Of a stretch of DNA of 64,000 nt, positions 1-8,920 are shown in pieces. Position numbers and translations under genes: made by a program. The stretch is from Scybalousia_A sp963540815. Lineage in GTDB: Bacteria; Bacteroidota; Bacteroidia; Bacteroidales; P3. The DNA is taken from the NCBI GenBank assembly GCA_963540815.1, contig CAUTQY010000007.1, positions 1-64,000 on the forward strand, written 5' to 3'. The notes under the pieces are model-generated. The model was given only the letters and a program-made list of their open reading frames with translations, was not told the origin of the DNA and made no database searches. Positions within the stretch are counted from its first letter, which is position 1; each line of letters starts with the position of its first letter.

Positions 1-192
1 AGTGAACATTCCGCTCCTTTTGATGCTATTATTCAAGTAGTAGAAGGTTCTGCTTTAATAACCATAGACAAAGAACCGTTTTTACTTTCCAAAGGACAAA
101 TGATTATAATGCCGGCAAATCATCCTCACAGCGTAACGGCAAAAGAAAAATTCAAAATGCTTTTAATTATGATAAAAAAGACGAACAAATAA
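1..192 (+). CDS. Cupin-domain protein, C-terminal fragment
   Basis: Only the last 63 codons lie in the window; the frame is open from base 1 to a TAA at 190-192. The peptide has short beta-strand-like runs and a late-cupin motif of the form G-x5-P-x3-H (GQMIIMPANHPHSV). It is probably a small single-domain cupin of the kind that binds a metal through His residues; the first cupin motif would lie upstream. Substrate and role cannot be told from this fragment. It converges on uvrA, with a hairpin between the two. Confidence 0.6.
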   Translation, partial: SEHSAPFDAIIQVVEGSALITIDKEPFLLSKGQMIIMPANHPHSVTAKEKFKMLLIMIKKTNK

Positions 193-194
193 TT

Positions 195-220
195 TTTATC
201 TATTTTAAATAATAGATAAA
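195..220. terminator. Hairpin between convergent cupin gene and uvrA
   Basis: A 10-bp inverted repeat (195-204 with 211-220) and a 6-nt loop lie between the two convergent stop codons. T-rich sequence flanks it on both strands, so it could terminate in both directions. The stem is entirely A/T apart from one G-C pair. Confidence 0.4.
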
Positions 221-234
221 GATAGTTTTGATTT

Positions 235-3069
235 TCAACTTAAGGCTTGCTTAATTTCTTCTTTAAGGTAGTAGCCTATGGAGTTTTTTTTGTCCTTAAC
301 GGCTTGCTCCGGCGTACCGCAAAAAACGATTCTTCCTCCCTTGTTTCCGCTTTCTTTCCCCATATCTATTATATAATCGGCTACCTTTATAACATCCAAA
401 TTATGTTCTACAACTACCATGCTATTTCCTTTGTCTACCAATTGTTGCAAAACATTGAGAAGTATTCTTATATCCTCAAAATGCAAGCCGGTAGTCGGTT
501 CGTCCAAAATATACAGAGTTTTACCGGTATCTTTTTTAGAAAGTTCCGCTGCAAGTTTTATCCTCTGTGCCTCGCCTCCGGAAAGTGTAGTTGAGGGTTG
601 TCCCAAGGTTAGATAACCAAGCCCTACCTGTGTTACCATGCTTAACTTTTGTGTTATTTTGGGATAATTCTCAAAGAAAACCAAAGCCTCATCAAAAGAC
701 ATGTTAAGGACGTCGTTAATACTCTTTCCTTTGTATCTAACCTCCAAAGTTTCTCTGTTGTATCTCTTGCCGTGACAATCTTCACAAGTTACATAAACAT
801 CCGGCAGAAAACTCATTTCCAAAGTCTTTACCCCTGCGCCCATACAACCCTCACATCTTCCTCCCTTTACGTTAAATGAAAATCTGCCCGGTTTGTAACC
901 TCTGATTTTTGCAGTCGGTAGCAGAGAAAAAACGGCTCTTATATCATCAAATACCCCTATGTACGTAGACGGATTACTTCGTGGCGTTCTCCCGATTGGT
1001 GTCTGATTTATTTCTATGACTTTGTCTATATAATCCAGACCGTCTATGGATTTGTAGGGTAAGGTAGGTTGTTCGCTACGGTGATAATATTTTGCAAGTA
1101 TGGGATGAAGGGTATCGTTTATCAAAGAACTTTTACCCGAACCGCTTACCCCCGTAATGCAAACGAATAACCCAAGCGGCAAATGTAAATCTACATTTTT
1201 TAGGTTGTTACCGCTAGCGCCATAAAGATTTATAAACCTCTCCGTTTGTCCGCGTCTGTGTTTGGGAATCTCTACTCGTTTTATATTGTTTAGATAGTCT
1301 GCCGTCACTGATTTTTGTTTTAAAAAATCTTTGGGCTCGCCCTGAGCAATCACTTCTCCGCCATTAACTCCGGCACCTTCTCCCATATCTATTATCCAGT
1401 CCGAAGACAGCATCATTTCTTTATCATGCTCTACAACAATAACGGAGTTCCCTTTATCTCTAAGATTTTTTAAAGAATTTATAAGTTTGATGTCATCTGA
1501 CTGATGCAAGCCTATACTCGGTTCGTCCAAGATATAGAGCACATTAACCAAATCGCTTCCAATTTGAGTGGCAAGCCTTATTCTTTGAGCCTCGCCGCCG
1601 GAAAGAGAAGCCGTCATTTGCCCCAAACGCAAATAACCCAAACCTACGTCTATCAAAAAATTTATCTTTGTGGAGATTTCTCTTATTATTTCTTTTCCTA
1701 TAATTAATTGTTTTTCCGTTAAACGCTCTGGTAATTTTTTTATCCAAATATCAAGGTCAGATATATCCGTCTCGCATAAGTCCGCAATATTTTTGTCAAG
1801 TATTCTATAAGCAAGACTTTCTTTTCTCAAACGTTTTCCGCTACATTCCGGGCAGACTTTTTGAGACAAAAATCCCGTTGCCCATTTAACTATTTGATAA
1901 GGAGCATTGGAATCCAACTGTCGTTTTATTATATTGACAATACCGGAAAAGTTACCCTCATTATAAATGGGAGATTCGTTATAAGTTTCCGTCAAGGTGT
2001 TTTCTTGCGATATGTCACCATAAAGAATTTCGTTTAAACACTCCTTTGGCATATCCTTTATTCTGGTAGAAAAACCTACCTTGTGTTTTTTGCAGATAGA
2101 GTTGATACTATCGTATATCCAAGAATTTTTGTCAAGACTTATGGCTGTTATTGCCCCTTTGCTAATGGAAATATTTTTGTCCGGTATAAGTTTATCCAAA
2201 TCCACCTCGGTTATTTTTCCCAAGCCGTTACACTTAGGACAAGCACCGTACGGAGAATTGAAAGAAAACGTATTCGGCTCTGCATCAGGGTAGGATATTC
2301 CTGTTGAGGGACACATCAAATTTTGAGAGTAATACTTTGCTTCTCCGTTATTTTCGTCCAAAATCATAATACTATTGTCGGATACCTTGAAGGCTAAGGA
2401 CACAGACCTTTTCAAACGACCAATGTTTTTATCATTAATTTGCAAAGTATCTACTACGGTTTCTATATCGTGAATCTTATACCTGTCAAGCTTCATTCCG
2501 AGACTAATGTTTTTTACTTCTCCGTCCACTCTTACTTTTGTGTAACCCTTTGAGGCTATTTGTTGAAAAAGTTCTCTATAATGCCCCTTGCGTCCCTTAA
2601 CTTGCGGAGATAGTATGCTTATGGTCTTATCTTTAAAACAAGACATTATCATCTCTATAATTTTTTGTTCGGAATATTTCACCATTTTCTCTCCCGTATT
2701 GATTGAATAAGCATCGGCTACTCTGGCATACAAAAGACGCAAAAGGTCGTATATTTCCGTAACGGTACCTACGGTAGAGCGAGGATTTTTGTTTACGGAT
2801 TTTTGTTCTATTGCTACCACCGGGGAAAGCCCGGTTATTTTATCAACATTGGGTCTTTCCATATTCCCAAGATAGTTTCGTATATAGGCAGAAAAAGTTT
2901 CCAAATACCTCCTTTGCCCTTCGGCATAAATAGTGTCAAATGCCAAAGAACTTTTTCCGCTTCCACTAAGTCCCGTTATTGTTACCAAAGCATCACGAGG
3001 TATTTTCAGGCTAATATTTTGTAAGTTGTGAGCCTTAGCACCAAAAATTTCTATGTATTCGTTTGCCAT
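235..3069 (-). CDS. uvrA: Excinuclease ABC subunit A
   Basis: DNA damage-recognition ATPase of nucleotide excision repair; acts as a dimer that loads UvrB. It is full length (944 aa, normal for the family). Seen: first Walker A GLSGSGKS at residues 33-40, a CPECSGKRL zinc site near 405, an ABC signature LSGGEAQRIRLA near 486, second Walker A GVSGSGKSS near 637, the C-terminal zinc module CEGC...CEDC near 740-763, and the second signature LSGGEAQRIKLA near 826. The first zinc-finger half reads CPST rather than CPxC, which I believe is usual in Bacteroidota. It is monocistronic, with a TAACTTTG-type promoter element on the minus strand just upstream. Confidence 0.97.
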   Translation of the reverse strand: MANEYIEIFGAKAHNLQNISLKIPRDALVTITGLSGSGKSSLAFDTIYAEGQRRYLETFSAYIRNYLGNMERPNVDKITGLSPVVAIEQKSVNKNPRSTVGTVTEIYDLLRLLYARVADAYSINTGEKMVKYSEQKIIEMIMSCFKDKTISILSPQVKGRKGHYRELFQQIASKGYTKVRVDGEVKNISLGMKLDRYKIHDIETVVDTLQINDKNIGRLKRSVSLAFKVSDNSIMILDENNGEAKYYSQNLMCPSTGISYPDAEPNTFSFNSPYGACPKCNGLGKITEVDLDKLIPDKNISISKGAITAISLDKNSWIYDSINSICKKHKVGFSTRIKDMPKECLNEILYGDISQENTLTETYNESPIYNEGNFSGIVNIIKRQLDSNAPYQIVKWATGFLSQKVCPECSGKRLRKESLAYRILDKNIADLCETDISDLDIWIKKLPERLTEKQLIIGKEIIREISTKINFLIDVGLGYLRLGQMTASLSGGEAQRIRLATQIGSDLVNVLYILDEPSIGLHQSDDIKLINSLKNLRDKGNSVIVVEHDKEMMLSSDWIIDMGEGAGVNGGEVIAQGEPKDFLKQKSVTADYLNNIKRVEIPKHRRGQTERFINLYGASGNNLKNVDLHLPLGLFVCITGVSGSGKSSLINDTLHPILAKYYHRSEQPTLPYKSIDGLDYIDKVIEINQTPIGRTPRSNPSTYIGVFDDIRAVFSLLPTAKIRGYKPGRFSFNVKGGRCEGCMGAGVKTLEMSFLPDVYVTCEDCHGKRYNRETLEVRYKGKSINDVLNMSFDEALVFFENYPKITQKLSMVTQVGLGYLTLGQPSTTLSGGEAQRIKLAAELSKKDTGKTLYILDEPTTGLHFEDIRILLNVLQQLVDKGNSMVVVEHNLDVIKVADYIIDMGKESGNKGGRIVFCGTPEQAVKDKKNSIGYYLKEEIKQALS

Positions 3070-3102
3070 TTTTTATCTCCGCAGAGATGTTTTTAAAGTT
3101 TG

Positions 3103-3110
3103 CAAAGTTA
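3103..3110 (-). promoter_or_regulatory. uvrA promoter -7 element
   Basis: TAACTTTG on the minus strand, 33 nt before the uvrA ATG, matches the Bacteroidota -7 consensus TAnnTTTG. No clear TTTG -33 box is seen. Confidence 0.4.
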
Positions 3111-3180
3111 CTAAAAATAATACTAATACGTCCCATTGTTGTATTATTAACATAAATTGTAAAAAAAAACTTCCTACTAT

Positions 3181-3213
3181 TTTGTGCTATATTTTGCAAA
3201 CAATATAATTTTG
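3181..3213 (+). promoter_or_regulatory. Promoter of the DUF438/PAS gene
   Basis: TTTG at 3181-3184, 21-nt spacer, TAATTTTG at 3206-3213. It fits the Bacteroidota promoter pattern and lies 38 nt before the ATG at 3252. Confidence 0.5.
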
Positions 3214-3251
3214 TAAAAAATGAAAATAAACAAACAAAAACACAAAAGATT

Positions 3252-4685
3252 ATGTCAAAAATTTTGGATTTAAGAAAAACGGTTTACGAATTGGTAAAAC
3301 AGTATCCGGAAGTTACACCGATAATGTCGGATTTGGGTTTTTCGGAAATAACAAAAAAGATTATGCTGAACTCTGTCGGTAAGTTAATGACCATTCCCAA
3401 GGGGGCAAAAATGAAAAATATTCCTATGGACAAAATCATTAAATCTTTTTCCAACAAAGGTTTTGAAGTAATAGGAGTGGAGGACAATCAAAAATCTTGC
3501 AAAAATAACGGAAGCGAAGCAGACAATATTTCTCTTATAAAATCCTATCTCAAACGTTTGAATGAGGGTGAAGATATGGAAAGTGTAAGAAAAGATTTTG
3601 TTGAAAATTTTTCGGATGTTGCCCCTGAGAGCATAATGAAAGCGGAACAAGAGTTGATAAAAGAAGGCACTCCGATTAATGAAGTACAAAATTTGTGCGA
3701 TATTCATTCCGCACTTTTTCACGATTCAACGATAAATGAAAACAATATTAGTACGGAATCTGATAAACTTAAAAGTATACTTGCAACGCCGGGACATTTG
3801 TTATATACTCTAAACAAAGAGAATGAAAAACTTATTGATTTGATTAAAGAAGTAAGAGTAAAAATAGAATCAAAGCAAGAGATAGGTCTACAGGAGATGA
3901 AATTGCTTAAAAGTTTTAACAATCATTACAAGAAAAAAGGAGATTTGATTTTCCCGTTGCTAAAAGTTAATTACGACATATCCGGTCCTTCCGATGTTAT
4001 GTGGGCGGTGGATATGGAAATAAATTCTTCCTTGTCCGCTTTGTTGAAAAACAATAATCATAACGAAGAATGGACAAAACATTTTACTGAGGTTTTAAAT
4101 AGAATGGAGGAGATGGTATATAAGGAAACAAACATACTTTTCCCTATGTGTGCCGAGCATTTCAGTGTCGAGGAATGGAAAACTCTTTACAAGGATAGCA
4201 AAGATTATGAAAATTGTTTATCTGTAGAAATGGAAATTTGGTCGGAAGGTGAAAAGACGGAACAAAACCAAGTACAAAATGTAGACAACCAAACCCTAAA
4301 TCTACCGGGAGGACATTTTATTATTGAACAACTAACTGCTGTTTTAAATACTATTCCTTTGGAGATAACATTTGTAGACGAAAATAATATAAATAGTTTT
4401 TTCAACGAGGGAGAAAAGGTTTTCAAGCGACCAAGTTCCGCCTTAGGCAGAGAGGTTTTTTCTTGCCATCCTCCGAAAATTGAAACGATGGTAAGGCATA
4501 TAATAGACAGTTTTCGTTCGGGCAAACAAGACAAACTTCCCTTTTGGATGGAAAAGGAAGGAAAAACTTTTCTTGTAACATATATGGCTGTTAGAGACAA
4601 AAACAAAAAATATCTTGGAACAATGGAGTTGGTGCAGGATATGAGTGAAATAATAAATCACCTCAAAACACACAAAACAAATTAG
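3252..4685 (+). CDS. DUF1858-DUF438-hemerythrin-like-PAS protein
   Basis: A cytosolic 477-aa multidomain protein without membrane segments. Residues 1-75 resemble DUF1858, about 95-165 resemble DUF438, about 175-320 form a helical hemerythrin-like (HHE) region starting at TPGHLLYTL and containing NNHYKKKGDLIFPLL and ILFPMCAEHF, and about 355-470 form a PAS-like domain starting LPGGHFI. In this family the HHE region can hold a di-iron or similar site and the PAS domain a cofactor, so redox or NO/O2 sensing in an anaerobe is plausible but inferred. It lacks an output domain. It stands alone, with its own promoter. Confidence 0.8.
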   Translation: MSKILDLRKTVYELVKQYPEVTPIMSDLGFSEITKKIMLNSVGKLMTIPKGAKMKNIPMDKIIKSFSNKGFEVIGVEDNQKSCKNNGSEADNISLIKSYLKRLNEGEDMESVRKDFVENFSDVAPESIMKAEQELIKEGTPINEVQNLCDIHSALFHDSTINENNISTESDKLKSILATPGHLLYTLNKENEKLIDLIKEVRVKIESKQEIGLQEMKLLKSFNNHYKKKGDLIFPLLKVNYDISGPSDVMWAVDMEINSSLSALLKNNNHNEEWTKHFTEVLNRMEEMVYKETNILFPMCAEHFSVEEWKTLYKDSKDYENCLSVEMEIWSEGEKTEQNQVQNVDNQTLNLPGGHFIIEQLTAVLNTIPLEITFVDENNINSFFNEGEKVFKRPSSALGREVFSCHPPKIETMVRHIIDSFRSGKQDKLPFWMEKEGKTFLVTYMAVRDKNKKYLGTMELVQDMSEIINHLKTHKTN

Positions 4686-5170
4686 TTCGCCCTTGGTAAC
4701 CTTCTTTTTTGTACCATAAACAAACAAAATAGCATAACCGATTAATTATTTGTGTTGGTATGGATTGCCAAAACCTATAAGGTGCGTAATGAAAGAAAAA
4801 TGTATCCTTACGAGCCTTTGCAGTAGCCTCGGCAATCCATACTGCCTTATGTTTCTCGGATTGCCGTGCCCTAGCGAGCTCGCAGTGACACGAAAGGAGG
4901 GCTTGCTTTTTACGTTACTTTTTGTCCTTTGGCAGTAAACCATGCCGTCATTGCGAGCGTAAGCGAAGCAATCCGGAAAAATAAATCTATAGGTTTAGGT
5001 TTGCAATGGCGGCTTGGTTATCCGTATATGACGTGGAACATTATGTTTTGGGGATGTTGTGTAGGTACAATGTGATTTGTAAGAAGGACGGAAAATTTTA
5101 AAACTCTCTTTATTTCATAAATATAAAAATATTATTTATAATTATCTAATAATAAATATGTTATAATGTG
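4686..5170. other. Geneless spacer with degenerate dispersed repeats
   Basis: No credible coding sequence; the short open frames here run through repeat sequence. The stretch holds several degenerate GGATTGC...GCAATGAC repeat copies (4745-4985) and then A/T-rich sequence up to the polysaccharide-locus promoter region. Confidence 0.7.
4745..4985. repeat. Dispersed GGATTGC/GCAATGAC repeat cluster 1
   Basis: A near-consensus copy lies at 4947-4975 (GTCATTGCGAGCG then AAGCGAAGCAATCC), and an inverted, diverged copy at 4858-4890 (GGATTGCCGTGCCC then CGCAGTGAC). A CTTTGGCAGTA word at 4927-4937 recurs in inverted form at 35940-35949. Similar copies occur at 7.5, 24.3-24.9 and 35.9-36.2 kb. These are short imperfect palindromes with no coding capacity, so they may be MITE-like or REP-like elements. 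Confidence 0.75.
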
Positions 5171-5175
5171 AGAGG

Positions 5176-5220
5176 AGGTAAGTCTGTTGAAAACTTTGCA
5201 GGGAAATAACTTGCTTACCT
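5176..5220 (+). promoter_or_regulatory. Inverted repeat upstream of the rfbA promoter
   Basis: AGGTAAG (5176-5182) pairs with CTTACCT (5214-5220), and the second arm ends 12 nt before the -7 element. It could be an operator for the polysaccharide operon; no regulator for it is visible in the window. Confidence 0.25.
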
Positions 5221-5232
5221 ATTAAAAATATG

Positions 5233-5240
5233 TAACTTTG
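5233..5240 (+). promoter_or_regulatory. Likely promoter of the polysaccharide operon
   Basis: TAACTTTG fits the TAnnTTTG -7 consensus, with an ACTTGC at 5209-5214 as a weak -33 candidate. Transcription from here gives a leader of roughly 190 nt before rfbA. Confidence 0.45.
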
Positions 5241-5245
5241 CACTC

Positions 5246-5438
5246 GGTTGATAAGTCCAAAAAAAATTTATTTTCTAACAAGAATGCTTTTCAAAAAGTC
5301 AGTAAAAAGACAATCAACTTTCTAACTCTTTGAACTTACGGCAGATACACAAGTCGTACGGAGCTAAGAGTGTGTATATAATTTCCCACGATTATATTTT
5401 AGGTGACTCTTAAAAAAAACAACGGATAAGACAATATT
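5246..5438 (+). promoter_or_regulatory. Long untranslated leader before rfbA
   Basis: About 190 nt without an ORF. A 7-bp inverted repeat (5365-5371 with 5406-5412) ends just before an A8 run, 26 nt from the rfbA ATG. Long leaders of polysaccharide operons are often targets of antitermination factors, but no upxY/NusG-like gene is present here, so that role is only an inference. Confidence 0.3.
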
Positions 5439-6317
5439 ATGAAAGGAATAATACTTGCCGGTGGTAGTGGTACAAGACTCTATCCCATAACAAAGGGAGT
5501 TAGTAAGCAAATGCTTCCCATATATGACAAACCTATGATTTATTACCCTCTCTCCGTATTAATGTTGGCAGGAATAAGGGATATATTGATAATCTCAACT
5601 CCTCAGGATTTACCGGGGTTTGAAAGGCTTTTGGGAAACGGTAGTGATTTGGGGGTTAGTTTTTTGTATGCCGAGCAGCCCTCTCCGGACGGTTTGGCAC
5701 AAGCCTTTATTATAGGTGAAAAATTTATAGGAGATGATTGTGCTTGTTTGGTTTTGGGAGATAATATTTTTCATGGGCAAAACTTTACACAAATGTTGCA
5801 TAAAGCGGTTTTTGATGCCGAGAAAAATAATAAGGCAACGGTTTTCGGTTACTATGTCAATGACCCCGAAAGATACGGTGTTGCAGAATTTGATAAAGAG
5901 GGTAATTGTTTATCCATAGAGGAAAAACCAAAAGAACCGAAAAGTAATTATGCTGTTGTTGGGCTTTATTTTTATCCTAATAAAGTCGTGGAGATAGCCA
6001 AAAATATCAAACCTTCGGATAGGGGAGAATTGGAAATAACAACTGTAAATCAAGAGTTTTTGAAAAACAACGAGTTAAAGGTACAGACATTAGGAAGAGG
6101 TTTTGCTTGGCTTGATACAGGAACGCATAATTCTCTTAGTGAGGCTTCTACGTACGTGGAAGTTCTGGAAAAAAGAACGGGATTGAAAATTGCTTGTATA
6201 GAAGAGATTGCAAATAACCAGGGATGGATTTCCGTCCAACAACTTATTTCTCTTGCCGAACCTATGAAGAAAAATCAATACGGGCAGTATCTTTTAAAAC
6301 TGGCACAACAACAGTAG
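5439..6317 (+). CDS. rfbA: Glucose-1-phosphate thymidylyltransferase
   Basis: Makes dTDP-glucose from dTTP and glucose-1-phosphate, the first step of dTDP-deoxysugar synthesis. Its 292 aa are the usual family length. The N-terminal nucleotide-binding motif LAGGSGTRLYP is at residues 6-16, and the family blocks EQPSPDGLAQAF, VLGDNIFHG and EITTVNQEFL are all intact. First gene of the polysaccharide operon and 7 nt upstream of rfbB. The genes for the next two dTDP-rhamnose steps (rfbC, rfbD) are not in this window, so the end sugar could be rhamnose with genes elsewhere, or another 4-keto-6-deoxyglucose derivative. Confidence 0.95.
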   Translation: MKGIILAGGSGTRLYPITKGVSKQMLPIYDKPMIYYPLSVLMLAGIRDILIISTPQDLPGFERLLGNGSDLGVSFLYAEQPSPDGLAQAFIIGEKFIGDDCACLVLGDNIFHGQNFTQMLHKAVFDAEKNNKATVFGYYVNDPERYGVAEFDKEGNCLSIEEKPKEPKSNYAVVGLYFYPNKVVEIAKNIKPSDRGELEITTVNQEFLKNNELKVQTLGRGFAWLDTGTHNSLSEASTYVEVLEKRTGLKIACIEEIANNQGWISVQQLISLAEPMKKNQYGQYLLKLAQQQ

Positions 6318-6324
6318 AAAAACT

Positions 6325-7464
6325 ATGAAAAGAAATATATTAATAACGGGTGGTGCCGGCTTTATAGGCTCTCATGTCGTAAGGTTGCTTGTAAACAGAT
6401 ATTCGGATTACAACATATATAATTTGGATAAACTTACCTATGCAGGCAATTTGGAAAACCTAAGAGATATAGAAAACAAAGCAAATTATCATTTCGTAAA
6501 AGAGGATATTTGTAACTTTGATGCCGTAATCAATATATTAAGAAATAAAAAGATGGACGGTATAATACATTTGGCAGCCGAAAGTCACGTAGATAGAAGT
6601 ATAAAAGACCCTTTTACTTTTGCAAAAACCAATGTTTTGGGAACTTTGTCTTTGTTGCAAGCGGCAAAAATCGTTTGGCAAGAAAGCGAAGGCGAATTTA
6701 AAGACAAGATGTTTTATCATATTTCAACGGATGAAGTATATGGCGCCTTGGAAATGACTGACCCGGAGGGCATAGAAGCTCCTTTTACCACCAAAGCTTC
6801 GTCAAATAAACATCATTTGGCTTACGGGACAAAATTCTTTACGGAGGATATGAAATACGAGCCACATTCTCCTTATTCGGCTTCCAAGGCAAGTAGCGAC
6901 CACTTTGTTAGGGCTTTTGCGGATACTTACGGTTTGCCGACAATAATAACAAATTGCTCCAACAACTATGGTCCTTATCAGTTTCCGGAAAAACTTATAC
7001 CTTTATTTATTAATAATATAAAGCACAAAAGACCTTTGCCGGTTTATGGTCAGGGGGAAAATGTTAGGGATTGGCTCTATGTTGAGGACCACGCTCGTGC
7101 CATAGATTTGATTTTTCATAAGGGTGAGACCGGGCAAACGTATAATATAGGAGGCTTTAACGAATGGAAAAATATAGATATTATAAAATTGATAATAAAA
7201 ACAACTGATAGATTATTGGGCAGAAAAGAAGGAGAGGATGATAATCTTATTACGTTTGTTAAAGACCGTGCAGGACATGATTTGAGATATGCCATAGACT
7301 CCACAAAACTGCAAAGGGAACTAGGTTGGGAACCGAGTTTGCAGTTTGAAGAAGGCATAGAAAAAACAATTCGTTGGTATTTGGACAATCAAACTTGGTT
7401 GGATAATATAACAAGCGGAGAGTACGAAAAATACTATCAAATGATTTATAGTGACAGGGTGTAA
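6325..7464 (+). CDS. rfbB: dTDP-glucose 4,6-dehydratase
   Basis: Converts dTDP-glucose to dTDP-4-keto-6-deoxyglucose. Extended short-chain dehydrogenase fold: NAD-binding GGAGFIGSH at residues 9-17, the STDEVYG block near 132-138 with the catalytic Asp-Glu, and the YSASK Tyr/Lys pair near 184-188. The length of 379 aa is slightly long for the family but typical in Bacteroidota. It follows rfbA after 7 nt and is certainly co-transcribed. A 150-nt repeat-bearing gap follows before the next gene. Confidence 0.95.
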   Translation: MKRNILITGGAGFIGSHVVRLLVNRYSDYNIYNLDKLTYAGNLENLRDIENKANYHFVKEDICNFDAVINILRNKKMDGIIHLAAESHVDRSIKDPFTFAKTNVLGTLSLLQAAKIVWQESEGEFKDKMFYHISTDEVYGALEMTDPEGIEAPFTTKASSNKHHLAYGTKFFTEDMKYEPHSPYSASKASSDHFVRAFADTYGLPTIITNCSNNYGPYQFPEKLIPLFINNIKHKRPLPVYGQGENVRDWLYVEDHARAIDLIFHKGETGQTYNIGGFNEWKNIDIIKLIIKTTDRLLGRKEGEDDNLITFVKDRAGHDLRYAIDSTKLQRELGWEPSLQFEEGIEKTIRWYLDNQTWLDNITSGEYEKYYQMIYSDRV

Positions 7465-7545
7465 AGTGGAATGGATTGCTTCACTGCGTTCGCAATGATA
7501 TGTTTATTCCGGATTGCTTTGTTACGTTTGCAATTATGTATTAAA
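7465..7545. repeat. Dispersed GGATTGC/GCAATGA repeat cluster 2
   Basis: Two adjacent degenerate copies, 7473-7499 (GGATTGCTTCACTGCG then TTCGCAATGAT) and 7511-7537 (GGATTGCTTTGTTACG then TTTGCAATTATG). They sit inside the operon between rfbB and a gene of different codon style. The remainder of the gap to 7616 shows nothing else recognisable. Confidence 0.7.
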
Positions 7546-7616
7546 CGGATTTATGATTTTATAAGAGTTGTAGCAATCGGGTAAGTAATGTTCCGGTTTG
7601 TTTGACATAATATATA

Positions 7617-8888
7617 ATGTATATGATTTGCATAGGTGTGATAGGTTTGGGTTATGTTGGTTTACCTTTGGCGAGGTTGTTTTCCACAAGGTATTCTACA
7701 ATAGGTTTTGATAAGAATACCTATAGGGTCGCCTCCTTAATGTCGGGTGTTGATGAGACTTTGGAGGTAGAGTCGGAGTTGTTAAAGGAGGCTATAGACA
7801 AATATGGCTTCAAGTGCAGTAGTGATATTGAGGGTATAAGGGGTTGTAATTTTTACGTTGTTGCCGTACCTACACCTGTTGATAGAGATAATCGTCCGAA
7901 TCTTTCATATTTATATTCCGCTTCCGAGACGGTTGGGAGGGTTATAAAGAAGGGAGATATTGTTGTATATGAATCTACGGTATATCCAGGAGTTACCGAA
8001 GAAGAGTGTGTTCCTGTTATAGAGAGAGTTAGCGGTTTGAGATTTAATAAGGATTTTTTTGTTGGCTATTCTCCCGAGCGAATAAATCCGGGTGATAAGG
8101 AACATAGGGTTGAGAATATCAAAAAGGTTACTTCGGGTTCTACACCGGAGATTGCAAGGCAAATAGATAGGGTTTATTCTTCGGTTATAAAGGCGGGTAC
8201 TCATTTGGCGCCGAGTATCAAGGTTGCCGAGGCTGCTAAGGTTATAGAGAATTCTCAGCGGGACATAAACATTGCTTTTGTTAACGAGTTGAGTAAGATT
8301 TTCAGTCATCTTGACATAGATACGCAGGAGGTTTTGTGTGCGGCTTCTACTAAGTGGAATTTTTTGAATTTTCGTCCCGGTTTGGTTGGGGGGCATTGCA
8401 CTGGAGTAGACCCTTATTATTTGGCGCAGTGTGCTCAACGTATAGGTTACAATCCGGAGATAATTCTTGCCGGTAGGCGGATGAATGACGGTATGGGGGA
8501 GTATGTTGCCAATCAGACTACAAAATTGATGTTAAGAAAAGGGATACAGGTTTTGGATTCCGAGATATTGATATTGGGTTTCACTTTTAAGGAGAATTGT
8601 CCTGATGTTAGAAATACTAAGGTTGTAGATATTTATAGGACCTTGCAGGAATACCGTTTGAATATTACGATATATGACCCTTGGGCGAATAAGAAAATTG
8701 CCGGGCGAGAGTATGGGGTGAGCATAGATAAAGAGTTGCCTAAGAATAAGCGGTTTGATGCCATTATTTTGGCCGTATCGCACAAGGAGTTTGAGACTTT
8801 GGATATATTGTCTTTTGCGAAGGATAAGCACGTAATTTTTGACGTTAAGGGAATACTTCCAAAACACATGATAGACCAACGACTATAA
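7617..8888 (+). CDS. UDP-N-acetylhexosamine 6-dehydrogenase, TviB/WbpO-like
   Basis: NAD-dependent two-step oxidation of a UDP-sugar to a UDP-uronic acid, feeding the glycan with an acidic sugar. Rossmann motif GVIGLGYVG is at residues 7-15, the catalytic-Cys block GGHCTGVDPYY puts the Cys near 261, and the C-terminal UDP-binding domain has GFTFKENCPDVRNTK. The sequence resembles the TviB/WbpO group (UDP-HexNAc dehydrogenases) more than plain UDP-glucose dehydrogenase; the exact substrate is inferred. Start could be the ATG at 7617 or the one at 7623. Codon use differs from its neighbours, with GAG, AAG, TTG and AGG preferred where the flanking genes prefer GAA, AAA and AGA. This suggests recent transfer, and a repeat cluster sits directly upstream. 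Confidence 0.88.
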   Translation: MYMICIGVIGLGYVGLPLARLFSTRYSTIGFDKNTYRVASLMSGVDETLEVESELLKEAIDKYGFKCSSDIEGIRGCNFYVVAVPTPVDRDNRPNLSYLYSASETVGRVIKKGDIVVYESTVYPGVTEEECVPVIERVSGLRFNKDFFVGYSPERINPGDKEHRVENIKKVTSGSTPEIARQIDRVYSSVIKAGTHLAPSIKVAEAAKVIENSQRDINIAFVNELSKIFSHLDIDTQEVLCAASTKWNFLNFRPGLVGGHCTGVDPYYLAQCAQRIGYNPEIILAGRRMNDGMGEYVANQTTKLMLRKGIQVLDSEILILGFTFKENCPDVRNTKVVDIYRTLQEYRLNITIYDPWANKKIAGREYGVSIDKELPKNKRFDAIILAVSHKEFETLDILSFAKDKHVIFDVKGILPKHMIDQRL

Positions 8889-8920
8889 AAATAAACTATA
8901 TACAATTAGCAAGTAAAATT

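Noticed and set aside
235..3069. Missing Cys (CPST instead of CPxC) in the first zinc-finger half of UvrA
   Set aside because: As far as I know this form is frequent in Bacteroidota UvrA. All ATPase motifs and the other zinc site are intact, so it is not evidence of a defect.
7911..8438. A 175-codon open frame antisense to the UDP-sugar dehydrogenase gene
   Set aside because: The sense gene has intact Rossmann and catalytic-Cys motifs. The antisense frame is a by-product of its unusual G-rich codon use and has no recognisable domain.
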